Origin: JAAOIF01 sp965206195
Lineage (GTDB): Bacteria > Pseudomonadota > Gammaproteobacteria > PS1 > Pseudothioglobaceae
Assembly (NCBI GenBank): GCA_965206195.1
Contig: CBDBIZ010000011.1
Span: 930,001-994,000 of the forward strand
DNA: 64,000 nucleotides
Direction of reading: 5' to 3'
Shown here: positions 16,543 to 25,030 of the stretch, one piece after another
Numbering within the stretch: the stretch's first letter is position 1
Layout: each line of letters begins with the position of its first letter
Program-made: the position numbers and the translations under genes
Notes under the pieces: model-generated
Databases searched by the model: none
Seen by the model: the letters and a program-made list of their open reading frames with translations, nothing else
What the model was told of the DNA's origin: nothing

Positions 16543-16850
16543 ATAAGATTAAATTAAATGATGAAGTGATTGTGATTGCTGGCAAGGATAAAGGTGCTAC
16601 TGGCACAGTGACTAAAATAGCCAATGCTAAAGTGATAGTTGAAGGGCTTAATCTTGCTAAAAAGCATGTTAAGCCTAATCCAAATGCTGGCGTAACTGGC
16701 GGTATTGTTGATACTGAAATGCCAATAGCAGTTTCGAATGTAGCAATTTACAATCCGAGCAGTAAGAAAGCGGATAGAGTGGGTGTGCGCACTGACAAAG
16801 ATGGCAATAAAGAAAGATTTTTTAAATCAAACAGCGACACAATCGTTTGA
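16539..16850 (+). CDS. rplX: Large ribosomal subunit protein uL24
   Basis: L24 starts 50S assembly by binding the 5-prime end of 23S rRNA. The 103 residues contain the KOW motif NDEVIVIAGKDKGATGTVTK and the region NLAKKHVKPNPNAGVTGG. The ATGA overlap at 16539-16542 couples it to rplN; rplE follows after 29 bases. Confidence 0.97.
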   Translation: MNKIKLNDEVIVIAGKDKGATGTVTKIANAKVIVEGLNLAKKHVKPNPNAGVTGGIVDTEMPIAVSNVAIYNPSSKKADRVGVRTDKDGNKERFFKSNSDTIV

Positions 16851-16879
16851 AACGATAGCAAAAGTTAAAGGAATGCACC

Positions 16880-17419
16880 ATGTCTAGACTACAACAACAA
16901 TACAAAAACGAGATTGCGCCTGCTTTGCAAAAGACGTTAAATTTGAAAAATCCAATGGCAGTACCAAGGATTGAGAAAATCACTATTAATATGGGTTTGG
17001 GCAACGCATTGGGCGATAAAAAAGTCTTGCAAAGTGCTTTGGAAGAAATGAGCCTAATTTCCGCTCAAAAACCAATGATTTGTAATGCGCGTAAATCAGT
17101 GGCAAGTTTTAAACTTAGGGAAGGCAATCCAATTGGTTGTAAAGTAACATTACGCAAAGAAAAGATGTATGATTTTTTAGATCGTTTGGTGAGTATTGCC
17201 ATTCCACGTATTCGCGATTTTCGCGGTCTGAATGAAAAATCTTTTGATGGTCGTGGCAATTACAACATGGGGCTTACTGAGCAAATCGTATTTCCTGAAA
17301 TTGATTTTGAAAAAGTAACAAGAATGCGCGGTATGGATATTGCGATTACCACTAGTGCACAAAATAATAATGATGCTAAGAAACTATTAGTAATGTTTAA
17401 TTTTCCGTTTAAAGGCTAA
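16880..17419 (+). CDS. rplE: Large ribosomal subunit protein uL5
   Basis: L5 binds 5S rRNA and bridges to the 30S head. The 179 residues include PRIEKITINMGLG, RKSVASFKLREGNPIGCKVT, RIRDFRGLNEKSFDGRGNY and the C-terminal LLVMFNFPF, all usual. It sits in spc order between rplX and rpsN. Confidence 0.98.
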   Translation: MSRLQQQYKNEIAPALQKTLNLKNPMAVPRIEKITINMGLGNALGDKKVLQSALEEMSLISAQKPMICNARKSVASFKLREGNPIGCKVTLRKEKMYDFLDRLVSIAIPRIRDFRGLNEKSFDGRGNYNMGLTEQIVFPEIDFEKVTRMRGMDIAITTSAQNNNDAKKLLVMFNFPFKG

Positions 17420-17445
17420 AAAAGCTAAAAATAAGGTACTGAAAA

Positions 17446-17751
17446 ATGGCTAAAAAATCTATGATAAACAGAGATATCAAGCGCTCAAAGTTGGTTGAAA
17501 AATATGCAACTAAGCGCTTAAAGTTAAAGAAAATTATTAAGAGTGCAAACACTTCTGATGAAGAACGTTTTCAGGCAAGCATTAAATTACAAGCACTACC
17601 GCGTGATGCTTCGCCAACACGTCAGCGTAGTCGTTGTGGTTTAACAGGTCGTCCGCATGGTTTTTATCGTAAGTTTGGCTTAGCAAGAACCAAACTCAGA
17701 GAGCGCACCATGAATGGTGAAGTGCCGGGTTTGTCTAAGGCAAGTTGGTAA
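17446..17751 (+). CDS. rpsN: Small ribosomal subunit protein uS14 (zinc-independent type)
   Basis: S14 is a late-assembling 30S head protein. The 101 residues are the long form found in proteobacteria, with MAKKSMINRDIKRSKL and SPTRQRSRCGLTGRPHGFYR. The paired CxxC zinc motifs of the short form are absent, so it should not need zinc. Confidence 0.97.
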   Translation: MAKKSMINRDIKRSKLVEKYATKRLKLKKIIKSANTSDEERFQASIKLQALPRDASPTRQRSRCGLTGRPHGFYRKFGLARTKLRERTMNGEVPGLSKASW

Positions 17752-17779
17752 GTTATTTTAAGGATTGTGGAGAAATAAT

Positions 17780-18175
17780 ATGAGTATGTCTGATCCCGTT
17801 GCTGATATGTTAACCCGTATTCGTAACGCACATATGGCTGATAAAGTGCAGGTTAATATGCCAGCATCAAATTTAAAATCTGCTATTGCTAGTGTAATGC
17901 AACAAGAAGGCTATATTGATTCGTTTAGCATTGCAGGCGAGACCGCTGAGAAGACGCTAACTATTAAATTAAAGTACTATGATGACAAGCCAGTAATTGA
18001 TAGTTTAGCGCGAATCTCCAAACCAAGTTTACGTGTCTATGTCAATAGCGATAAAATGCCAAGCATTATGAATGGTTTGGGCATTGTCATTGTCTCAACA
18101 CCTAAGGGCGTTATGACTGGGCAAAATGCAGCGGCTGAAAATGTCGGCGGTGAGGTTTTGTGCAGCGTGTGTTAA
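17780..18175 (+). CDS. rpsH: Small ribosomal subunit protein uS8
   Basis: S8 is a primary 16S rRNA binder in the 30S body and the translational repressor of the spc operon in E. coli. An in-frame TTG at 17765 would add five residues, but GGAG at 17769-17772 and the family start MSMSDPVADMLTRIRNAH select the ATG at 17780. The protein is 131 residues and ends with the standard GGEVLCSVC. Confidence 0.96.
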   Translation: MSMSDPVADMLTRIRNAHMADKVQVNMPASNLKSAIASVMQQEGYIDSFSIAGETAEKTLTIKLKYYDDKPVIDSLARISKPSLRVYVNSDKMPSIMNGLGIVIVSTPKGVMTGQNAAAENVGGEVLCSVC

Positions 18176-18199
18176 TTAAATTAATCAAGGAATTATCAA

Positions 18200-18745
18200 A
18201 TGTCTAGAGTAGCAAAAACACCAATCACCATTCCAACTGGCGTTGAAGTCTCATTAACAGATGGTTCAATGTCGGCGAAAGGCAAATTGGGCCAAATGCG
18301 CATGGATATAAATTCGGCAGTAGTAATTAGTAATAGCGACAATATATTGACGTTTGATATTGCCAAAGTCGACAAGAAAGATCAAAAAAAAGCCTGGGCA
18401 CAAGCGGGTACTGTCAGAGCAAACGCCGCTAATTTAATTCAAGGTGTATCAATAGGTTGGGAGAAGGAATTAACTTTAATTGGTGTTGGTTATCGTGCCA
18501 AAGCTATGGGCAAAGTGCTGGATTTAACCTTGGGTTTTTCACATTCTGTTAAGTATAATTTGCCAGCAGATATTACTGCTGAAACTCCATCGCAAACTGA
18601 AATTATTGTACGTGGTATGGACAAGCAAAAAGTCGGTCAAGCGGCAGCTGAAATTAGAGCTTATCGTTCACCAGAGCCTTATAAAGGCAAAGGTGTGCGT
18701 TATACTGATGAGCGAGTTGTGCGTAAAGAAGCTAAAAAGAAATAA
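18200..18745 (+). CDS. rplF: Large ribosomal subunit protein uL6
   Basis: L6 binds near the sarcin-ricin loop and the factor-binding site. The 181 residues form the usual two-domain protein with MSRVAKTPITIPTGVEV, LTLIGVGYRAKAMGKVLDL and the C-terminal IRAYRSPEPYKGKGVRYTDE. It follows rpsH by 24 bases. Confidence 0.98.
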   Translation: MSRVAKTPITIPTGVEVSLTDGSMSAKGKLGQMRMDINSAVVISNSDNILTFDIAKVDKKDQKKAWAQAGTVRANAANLIQGVSIGWEKELTLIGVGYRAKAMGKVLDLTLGFSHSVKYNLPADITAETPSQTEIIVRGMDKQKVGQAAAEIRAYRSPEPYKGKGVRYTDERVVRKEAKKK

Positions 18746-18767
18746 ATAAGATTAAAAGGTATAAAAA

Positions 18768-19115
18768 ATGAAATTGTCTAAAAAACAAGCCCGCTTAAGA
18801 AGGGCAACTAGATTTAGAGCCAAACATGCGCAAAAAGGCGTTGAACACTTGTGTGTGCACAAAACCGCGCAACACATCTATGCACAAATTATTAGCCCTT
18901 GCGGTACAAAAGTTTTGGCTGCTGCCTCTACGTTGTCCATTAAGGTTAAAAATGGCGGCAATAAAGATGCAGCCACTGAAGTAGGTGGTGCAATTGCTGC
19001 GGCAGCAAAAAAAGCCAAGATTGTTAAAGTGGCTTTTGACCGTTCTGGTTTTAAATACCATGGTCGTGTTAAAGCCCTAGCAGATGCCGCGCGAGATGGC
19101 GGTTTGGATTTTTAA
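18768..19115 (+). CDS. rplR: Large ribosomal subunit protein uL18
   Basis: L18 carries 5S rRNA into the 50S subunit together with L5. The 115 residues show RRATRFRAKHAQKGVEHLCV, KTAQHIYAQIISPCG and the end VAFDRSGFKYHGRVKALADA. It is in standard spc order before rpsE. Confidence 0.97.
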   Translation: MKLSKKQARLRRATRFRAKHAQKGVEHLCVHKTAQHIYAQIISPCGTKVLAAASTLSIKVKNGGNKDAATEVGGAIAAAAKKAKIVKVAFDRSGFKYHGRVKALADAARDGGLDF

Positions 19116-19150
19116 AGATGTTTTTATGGATGATAAAATAGGCGAGAACA

Positions 19151-19669
19151 ATGGCTGAATATAAGAAAAACAATAATAGCGATGATGACGAGTACATTGA
19201 AAAGTTGGTTAATATTCGTCGTGTTGTTAAAGTGGTAAAAGGTGGTCGTATCTTTGGCTTTTCAGCATTGGTTGTGGTTGGTGATGGCAATGGCAAAGTG
19301 GGTTATGGCACGGGCAAGGCACGTGAAGTCCCAGTTGCGATTCAAAAAGCCATGGACAAGGCTAAAAGAGCCATGAAAAGTGTTCCTTTAAAAGACGGCA
19401 CACTGTATTATCCAATTACCTCAAATGTTGGCGCGGCAAAAGTTTATATGCAGCCTGCATCACAAGGTACCGGCGTCATTGCTGGCGGGCCAATGCGTAG
19501 TGTGTTAGAAGCGGTCGGGGTGCATAACATTTTGGCTAAGTGCAATGGTACGCGTAATCCTATTAGTGTGGTTCGTGCCACGATTGAAGGACTAACATCA
19601 ATGTCATCACCACTTTTAGTTGCTACTAAGCGCGGCAAAACGGTTGAACAAATTACTGGGGAAGCGTAA
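19151..19669 (+). CDS. rpsE: Small ribosomal subunit protein uS5
   Basis: S5 acts at the mRNA entry channel and influences decoding accuracy. The 172 residues contain the double-stranded RNA-binding N-domain with INIRRVVKVVKGG-like VNIRRVVKVVKGGRIFGFSA, GDGNGKVGYGTGKAREVP, and NPISVVRATIEGLTSM. Its stop shares one base with the start of the unusual rpmD gene (TAATG). Confidence 0.97.
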   Translation: MAEYKKNNNSDDDEYIEKLVNIRRVVKVVKGGRIFGFSALVVVGDGNGKVGYGTGKAREVPVAIQKAMDKAKRAMKSVPLKDGTLYYPITSNVGAAKVYMQPASQGTGVIAGGPMRSVLEAVGVHNILAKCNGTRNPISVVRATIEGLTSMSSPLLVATKRGKTVEQITGEA

Positions 19670-20082
19670 TGGCAAAAGAGAAAAAGGACGTTAAAAAACC
19701 AGCAACTAAAAAAGTAGTGGCTAAAAAACCAGCAGCTAAAAGGGCAACTACCAAAAAGCCAGTAGCAGTAAAAGTAGCCACCAAAGAGTCAGCCGTTAAA
19801 AAACCAGCGGCTAAAAAATCAGCAACTAAAAAAGTAGTGGCTAAAAAGCCAGCTACCAAAGAGTCAGTCGTTAAAAGACCAGCGGCTAAAAAAGCCACTA
19901 TGAAAAACAACACACTCAATGTTACTTTGGTAAAGAGTTTTTACGGTCGCCTACCAGCACATCGTGCAACACTAACAGGTCTTGGATTAAAGCGTATTAA
20001 CCACACAGTTGAGTTAATTGACACACCTGAAGTTCGAGGTATGATTAATAAAGTGGCTTACCTGCTTAGGGTAGAGGCCTAA
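19669..20082 (+). CDS. rpmD: Large ribosomal subunit protein uL30 fused to a Lys/Ala-rich N-terminal extension
   Basis: The C-terminal 60 residues (from the internal Met78 at 19900) are an ordinary L30: VTLVKSFYGRLPAHRATLTG, GLKRINHTVELIDTPEVRG and MINKVAYLLRVE. Before them the same frame holds about 77 residues of low-complexity Lys-Ala-Pro-Thr-Val repeats (KKPAAKK, KKVVAKKP types), similar in composition to bacterial histone-H1-like tails. GGGGAAG placed before the ATG at 19669 and the TAATG junction with rpsE support initiation there; no ribosome binding site precedes 19900. Near-identical DNA blocks recur (19701-19734 and 19821-19854; 19780 and 19855 onward), indicating growth by internal duplication. 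The role is unknown; added rRNA or DNA binding is an inference. Confidence 0.92.
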   Translation: MAKEKKDVKKPATKKVVAKKPAAKRATTKKPVAVKVATKESAVKKPAAKKSATKKVVAKKPATKESVVKRPAAKKATMKNNTLNVTLVKSFYGRLPAHRATLTGLGLKRINHTVELIDTPEVRGMINKVAYLLRVEA

Positions 20083-20093
20083 AGGATTACATT

Positions 20094-20537
20094 ATGAGTA
20101 CAATGCAATTAAATACATTATCACCAGCGCAGGGCGAAAAGCAAGCTAGAAAACGTGTCGGTCGTGGTATTGGCAGCGGTTTTGGTAAGACTTGTGGTCG
20201 TGGTCATAAGGGTCAAAAATCTCGCTCAGGCGGTTTTACTAAAATCGGCTTTGAAGGCGGTCAAATGCCTTTGCAGCGTCGCCTACCAAAAGTTGGTTTT
20301 TCCTCAAGAGTCTCTATTATTACCTCGCAAGTTACTTTGTCAGAGCTAAATAAATTACCAGAAACTGAGATTAATATTGAGGTATTAAAGCAGCACAATT
20401 TAGTGACTAAAAATATTAAGCGTGTTAAGGTTGTATTGTCTGGTGAAATCATCCGAGCAGTCACCTTGACAGGCATTAAAGTGACTAAAGGCGCAAAAGC
20501 AGCAATTGAAGCGGCTAAAGGTACAGTCAACGAATAG
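20094..20537 (+). CDS. rplO: Large ribosomal subunit protein uL15
   Basis: L15 is a late-assembly 50S protein that reaches deep into 23S rRNA. The 147 residues have LNTLSPAQGEKQARKRVGRG, CGRGHKGQKSRSGG and GFEGGQMPLQRRLPKVGF. AAAGGAT seven bases before the ATG at 20094 supports that start. It is followed by secY after 18 bases. Confidence 0.98.
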   Translation: MSTMQLNTLSPAQGEKQARKRVGRGIGSGFGKTCGRGHKGQKSRSGGFTKIGFEGGQMPLQRRLPKVGFSSRVSIITSQVTLSELNKLPETEINIEVLKQHNLVTKNIKRVKVVLSGEIIRAVTLTGIKVTKGAKAAIEAAKGTVNE

Positions 20538-20555
20538 GATGTTATTAACAACGTT

Positions 20556-21857
20556 ATGAGCCAATCAACCTTAGGATTTTCTCAAGATTTAATCAAGCGC
20601 ATCTTGTTTTTATTAGGTGCGTTAATCGTTTTTAGGTTTGGTACGCATATTACCATTCCTTTCATCTCAAGCACGGCACTGGCATCACTGGTACAGGATC
20701 AGCAAGGTACGATTTTGGATATGTTTAATATGTTTTCAGGTGGTGCACTGGAAAGATTATCAATTTTTACCTTAGGTATCATGCCTTATATTTCGGCATC
20801 GATTATCATTCAGTTAATGACAGCAGTTGTACCAAAGTTAGAGCAACTGAAAAAAGAAGGCGAAAGTGGCAAGCGTAAAATTACTCAATATACTCGGATT
20901 GGTACGGTTGTTTTAGCAGTATTTCAATCATACGGTATCTCTATTGCTTTGCAATCGCAAAGTGCTGGTGGTGTTGCCTTAGTCACCCAAGGCGGCTTTA
21001 CTTTTAGCTTGATAACTGTGGTAACACTCACAACAGGCACTTTATTCTTAATGTGGCTGGGTGAGCAAATTACTGAAAAAGGCATTGGTAATGGCATCTC
21101 GATGATTATTTTTGCTGGCATTGTTTCTGGTTTGCCTTCAGCACTTAGCTCAACTTTGTCATTGGTCTCTACGGGTGAGTTAACCGTGATTTTGCTGGTT
21201 ATTTTGCTGGCAATGACCTTGTTAGTAACCGCTTTTGTGGTGTTTATGGAGCGTGGGCAACGCCGTATTACGGTGAATTATGCCAAGCGTCAGCAGGGGC
21301 GTAGAATGGTTGGCGGTCAAAGCTCATACCTACCGCTCAAGATTAATATGGCAGGTGTGATTCCGCCAATTTTTGCCTCATCAATTATTTTATTTCCAAC
21401 AACCTTAGGTGGTTGGTTTTCACAAGGCGGAGATTTAACTTGGATTGATAAGTTAGTCAGTGCACTCTCACCAGGACAGCCTTTGTATGTGTTGTTTTAT
21501 GGTTTGGCTATTGTATTTTTTACCTTTTTTTACACCGCACTTACTTTTGATTCAAAAGATACAGCTGACAATTTACGCAAATCAGGGGGTTTTATTCCAG
21601 GTATTCGTCCAGGCAAACATTCAGCGGACTACATTGACGGTGTCATGTCACGCCTAACCGCTTCAGGTGCAATTTATATTACCGCAGTTTGTTTATTGCC
21701 AGAATTTTTAATTTTATATTGGAACGTACCATTTTATTTTGGCGGTACCAGTCTGCTTATCATCGTGGTTGTGGTGATGGATTTTATTGCACAAACACAG
21801 TCTCATTTAATGTCTAATCAGTATGGATCATTAATGAAAAAGGCAGGTTTAAATTAA
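20556..21857 (+). CDS. secY: Protein translocase subunit SecY
   Basis: SecY forms the protein-conducting channel of the inner membrane with SecE and SecG. The 433-residue protein has ten predicted membrane helices. Signature parts are FRFGTHITIPFI in the first helix, MFSGGALERLSIFTLGIMPY in the plug region, and the cytosolic loop VNYAKRQQGRRMVGGQ. It occupies its usual position at the end of the spc operon. Confidence 0.98.
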   Translation: MSQSTLGFSQDLIKRILFLLGALIVFRFGTHITIPFISSTALASLVQDQQGTILDMFNMFSGGALERLSIFTLGIMPYISASIIIQLMTAVVPKLEQLKKEGESGKRKITQYTRIGTVVLAVFQSYGISIALQSQSAGGVALVTQGGFTFSLITVVTLTTGTLFLMWLGEQITEKGIGNGISMIIFAGIVSGLPSALSSTLSLVSTGELTVILLVILLAMTLLVTAFVVFMERGQRRITVNYAKRQQGRRMVGGQSSYLPLKINMAGVIPPIFASSIILFPTTLGGWFSQGGDLTWIDKLVSALSPGQPLYVLFYGLAIVFFTFFYTALTFDSKDTADNLRKSGGFIPGIRPGKHSADYIDGVMSRLTASGAIYITAVCLLPEFLILYWNVPFYFGGTSLLIIVVVVMDFIAQTQSHLMSNQYGSLMKKAGLN

Positions 21858-21881
21858 TCATAAACGAATAGGATAGTTATT

Positions 21882-21995
21882 ATGAAAGTTAGAGCATCGG
21901 TTAAAAAAATTTGTAACAATTGCAAAATTATCAAGCGTCATGGTGTGGTGCGTGTGATTTGCACGGAGCCTCGCCATAAGCAAAAACAAGGATAG
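21882..21995 (+). CDS. rpmJ: Large ribosomal subunit protein bL36
   Basis: A 37-residue protein that stabilises 23S rRNA folding. It has the start MKVRASVKKICNNCKIIKR and the zinc ligand pattern Cys11-x2-Cys14-x12-Cys27-x4-His32, so this is the zinc-binding (C+) form. It follows secY by 24 bases with AGGATAG as ribosome binding site, the standard place between the spc and alpha clusters. Confidence 0.96.
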   Translation: MKVRASVKKICNNCKIIKRHGVVRVICTEPRHKQKQG

Positions 21996-22006
21996 TATTA
22001 TCCTTT
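21988..22006 (+). terminator. Weak hairpin overlapping the rpmJ stop
   Basis: AAGGATA (21988-21994) and TATCCTT (21999-22005) form a 7-bp stem with a four-base loop, followed by only a short T run. It may lower read-through from spc into the alpha operon or protect the 3-prime end; it is too weak to be a confident terminator. Confidence 0.35.
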
Positions 22007-22024
22007 AGGTGAGGAATTTTGCAA

Positions 22025-22053
22025 TTGACACTGCAGGGCTGGCGAGGTATAAT
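22025..22053 (+). promoter_or_regulatory. Consensus sigma-70 promoter of the alpha operon
   Basis: TTGACA (22025-22030) and TATAAT (22048-22053) are perfect hexamers with the optimal 17-base spacer. The site lies about 130 bases before rpsM, leaving an AT-rich leader in which an S4-type translational operator could lie. Confidence 0.78.
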
Positions 22054-22185
22054 TAGCGGCTTTTTGCATTTTAATAAAATTATTTTAGGATTATTTATTT
22101 TGTAGAGGTTTTGGGTAGAGAAGTGCAAAAAAAACACATAATTAAGAGTACGAAAATAGAACACAAAAAATAGGATTAACACTAT

Positions 22186-22539
22186 ATGGCTAGAATTGCG
22201 GGGATTAATATCCCAACACATAAACACGTTATTATTGGTTTAGAGTCAATATTTGGCATTGGTGGGTCGCGTGCAAAAGCGATTTGCAACGAACTTAAAT
22301 TAGACCCAGCAACCAAAGTGTCTGATTTGGCTGAAGATCAGTTGGAACTTATTCGCACTGCTGTGGCAAAGTTTGAAGTTGAAGGTGATCTTCGTCGTCA
22401 AATCGCAATGGATATTAAACGTTTAAAAGATTTAGGCTGTTATCGCGGTGTTCGCCACAGAAAATCACTACCTCTGCGTGGTCAAAGAACCAAAACCAAT
22501 GCAAGAACTCGCAAGGGTCCTCGCCGTTTAATCAAATAA
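22186..22539 (+). CDS. rpsM: Small ribosomal subunit protein uS13
   Basis: S13 lies at the 30S head, contacts the P-site tRNA and bridges to L5. The 117 residues include MARIAGINIPTHKHVIIGLE, DIKRLKDLGCYRGVRHRKS and LRGQRTKTNARTRKGPRR. It is the first gene of the alpha operon. Confidence 0.98.
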   Translation: MARIAGINIPTHKHVIIGLESIFGIGGSRAKAICNELKLDPATKVSDLAEDQLELIRTAVAKFEVEGDLRRQIAMDIKRLKDLGCYRGVRHRKSLPLRGQRTKTNARTRKGPRRLIK

Positions 22540-22552
22540 GGTAGATATTATT

Positions 22553-22936
22553 ATGGTTAAAGAATCAGCAAAAAAGAAAGCAAAAAAGCTCGTTACTGAT
22601 GGCATTGCGCATATTCATGCAACTTTCAACAATACTATTGTGATGATTACTGACCGTCACGGTAATACAATCTGTTGGGCGACTTCGGGTGGTTCTGGCT
22701 TTAGAGGCTCAAGAAAATCAACCCCATTTGCAGCCCAGGTCGCTGCTGGTAATTGTGGCGAAAAAGCACTTACTTTTGGCATGAAAAACCTAGATGTTCG
22801 TGTCAAAGGTCCTGGTCCTGGTAGAGACAGTGCCATCCGTGGTTTAAATGCACAAGGCTTAAAAATTCAATCAATTACAGATGTGACACCAATTCCGCAC
22901 AATGGTTGCCGTCCTTCTAAAAAACGCAGAGTATAA
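22553..22936 (+). CDS. rpsK: Small ribosomal subunit protein uS11
   Basis: S11 forms part of the 30S platform near the E site. The 127 residues contain GIAHIHATFNNTIVMITDRH, GFRGSRKSTPFAAQVAA and the C-terminal DVTPIPHNGCRPSKKRRV, all typical. It follows rpsM by 13 bases. Confidence 0.98.
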   Translation: MVKESAKKKAKKLVTDGIAHIHATFNNTIVMITDRHGNTICWATSGGSGFRGSRKSTPFAAQVAAGNCGEKALTFGMKNLDVRVKGPGPGRDSAIRGLNAQGLKIQSITDVTPIPHNGCRPSKKRRV

Positions 22937-22948
22937 GGATATAAAATT

Positions 22949-23575
22949 ATGGCAAGATATACAGGACCTACTTGTAAATTAGCACGCCGCGAAGGCACGG
23001 ACCTATTTCTAAAAAGTGGCATTAGATCGTTAGATTCTAAATGCAAGATTTCACAATTACCTGGTATGCATGGTGCTAATGCTCGTCGCCAAAAAGGCAC
23101 AGAATACGGCTTACAATTACGTGAAAAACAAAAAGTTAGACGTATTTATGGCATTTTAGAAAAGCAATTTCATCTGTATTATAAAAAAGCATCACAGAAA
23201 AAAGGTTCTACGGGCGATAACTTATTGTTTTTATTAGAATGTCGCCTAGATAATGTGGTTTACCGTATGGGTTTTGGATCAACACGCGCCGAGGCAAGAC
23301 AATTGGTATCGCACAAAGCTATTTTGGTGAATGGTTCGGTGGTGAATATCCCTTCTTATCAGGTAAGTGCTAATGATGAAATCTCTATTAGAGAAAAAGC
23401 CAAACAACAAAGTCGTATTCAATTGGCAGTTGAATTGGCTGAGCAATCCACTCAAGTCGAGTGGGTTGATGTAGATATTAAGGCGCTCAAAGGCGTGTTT
23501 AAAAATGTGCCTGCTCGTGATGATTTGTCATCAGACATTGCAGAACATTTGATCGTTGAATTGTATTCAAAATAA
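22949..23575 (+). CDS. rpsD: Small ribosomal subunit protein uS4
   Basis: S4 is a primary assembly protein of the 30S subunit and, in E. coli, the repressor of the alpha operon. The 208 residues show MARYTGPTCKLARREGTDLF, the S4 RNA-binding domain LLFLLECRLDNVVYRMGF and RAEARQLVSHKAILVNG. It precedes rpoA closely, matching the classical operon. Confidence 0.98.
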   Translation: MARYTGPTCKLARREGTDLFLKSGIRSLDSKCKISQLPGMHGANARRQKGTEYGLQLREKQKVRRIYGILEKQFHLYYKKASQKKGSTGDNLLFLLECRLDNVVYRMGFGSTRAEARQLVSHKAILVNGSVVNIPSYQVSANDEISIREKAKQQSRIQLAVELAEQSTQVEWVDVDIKALKGVFKNVPARDDLSSDIAEHLIVELYSK

Positions 23576-23585
23576 GGACAGAATT

Positions 23586-24566
23586 ATGCAAGGTAGTGCA
23601 AGAGATTTTTTAAAACCAAAACTGGTTGAATCAACACAAATAGGCGTCAATGAATACAGAGTTATTCTTGAGCCTTTAGAAAGAGGGTTTGGTCATACAC
23701 TAGGCAACGCCCTTAGAAGAACACTTTTGTCTTCTATGGTTGGTTCTGCCATCACTGAAGTGGCAATTGATGGTGTGATGCACGAGTTCTCTACCATTGA
23801 TGGTGTGCAAGAAGATGTGTTAGATATTTTGTTAAACCTCAAAGAAGCCTCTGTTGCACTCAATGTTGGTAGCAATGCTGAAGTGGTAATTGACAAAAAA
23901 GGCCCATGTGAAATTACGGTGGCTGATATTGAAGTAAACGGCACCGACATTGCAGTCTTTAATGGCGACAAAGTGATTGCAACACTAAACGATGGCGCAC
24001 ATATGCGACTAACGCTTAAAATCGGCACAGGTATTGGTTATGATACAGCGGTTGCGCGTGATGGTGGGGCATTAACTATTGGCGGCATGCAGTTAGATGC
24101 AAGTTTTTCGCCGATTAAACGCGTTAATTTTACCGTAGAAGCTGCCCGTGTTGAGCAAAAAGTTAATCTCGATAAGCTGGATATTATTCTTGAAACTAAT
24201 GGCTCGATTGATGCCGAAGCAGCCATTAAGCGTGCAGCAACAATTTTACAAGAGCAATTATCTTCATTTGTTGAACTAGAGTTGGTTGAAGAAGCGGCAG
24301 CATTGCCAACTTCTGGTGATTTTGATCCACAATTATTAGCAGCAGTTGATGAGTTAGAATTGACCGTGCGTAGTGCCAATTGCCTAAAAGCAGAGCAAAT
24401 TTACTACATCGGTGATTTGATTCAAAAGTCTGAGCAAGATTTATTAAGAACCCCTAATTTGGGTCGTAAATCACTGAATGAAATTAAAGAAGTATTAACT
24501 GAAAAAGGTCTTGAATTAGGTGTAGCCATTGAAAATTGGCCACCTGTTGATTTAATGAGTGAATAA
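23586..24566 (+). CDS. rpoA: DNA-directed RNA polymerase subunit alpha
   Basis: The alpha subunit dimerises to start RNA polymerase assembly and its C-terminal domain contacts UP elements and activators. The 326 residues contain EPLERGFGHTLGNALRRTLL in the N-terminal domain and the helix-hairpin RTPNLGRKSLNEIKEVL in the C-terminal domain. An upstream in-frame start at 23556 lies within rpsD; AAGGAC at 23576-23581 and the family start MQGSARDFLKP select 23586. Confidence 0.97.
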   Translation: MQGSARDFLKPKLVESTQIGVNEYRVILEPLERGFGHTLGNALRRTLLSSMVGSAITEVAIDGVMHEFSTIDGVQEDVLDILLNLKEASVALNVGSNAEVVIDKKGPCEITVADIEVNGTDIAVFNGDKVIATLNDGAHMRLTLKIGTGIGYDTAVARDGGALTIGGMQLDASFSPIKRVNFTVEAARVEQKVNLDKLDIILETNGSIDAEAAIKRAATILQEQLSSFVELELVEEAAALPTSGDFDPQLLAAVDELELTVRSANCLKAEQIYYIGDLIQKSEQDLLRTPNLGRKSLNEIKEVLTEKGLELGVAIENWPPVDLMSE

Positions 24567-24583
24567 GGAATAAAGGGAAACAC

Positions 24584-24988
24584 ATGAGACACAGAAAGTC
24601 AGGCAGACAACTCAATCGTAATGCGCCTCATCGAAAGGCAATGTTCAAGAATATGGCAAACGCGTTGTTTTTGCACGAAACCATTAAAACCACCTTGCCC
24701 AAAGCAAAAGAACTTAGACGTGTGGTTGAGCCACTCATTACTAAGGCTAAGAGCGATAGCGTTGCTAATCGTCGTAATGCATTTGCTAAATTGCGTGATG
24801 ACGCGATGGTTGCTAAATTATTCACTGAGTTGGGTCCGTTTTACAAAGACCGTCCTGGTGGCTATATTCGCATTCTTAAAGCGGGTTTTCGTGCTGGCGA
24901 CAAGGCGCCTATGGCGATTGTCCAATTGGTTGATTTTGATAGTAGCTCAACTGTAGAAGTTGACACTGATGCCATAGCAGCAGAGTAA
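24584..24988 (+). CDS. rplQ: Large ribosomal subunit protein bL17
   Basis: L17 lies at the base of the 50S tunnel exit. The 134 residues begin MRHRKSGRQLNRNAPHRKAM and include MANALFLHETIKTTLPKAKE and GGYIRILKAGFRAGDKAPM. A short acidic tail extends it slightly past the E. coli length. It closes the alpha operon. Confidence 0.98.
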   Translation: MRHRKSGRQLNRNAPHRKAMFKNMANALFLHETIKTTLPKAKELRRVVEPLITKAKSDSVANRRNAFAKLRDDAMVAKLFTELGPFYKDRPGGYIRILKAGFRAGDKAPMAIVQLVDFDSSSTVEVDTDAIAAE

Positions 24989-25030
24989 GACAAATAGTTT
25001 AGACTGATTCATAAAGGAAAAATATAAAAT

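Noticed and set aside
19653..19919. Minus-strand frame of 88 codons antisense to the rpmD extension, hydrophobic and repetitive
   Set aside because: It is the mirror image of the Lys/Ala codons in rpmD (AAA/GCT repeats read as TTT/AGC); no ribosome binding site and no family similarity.
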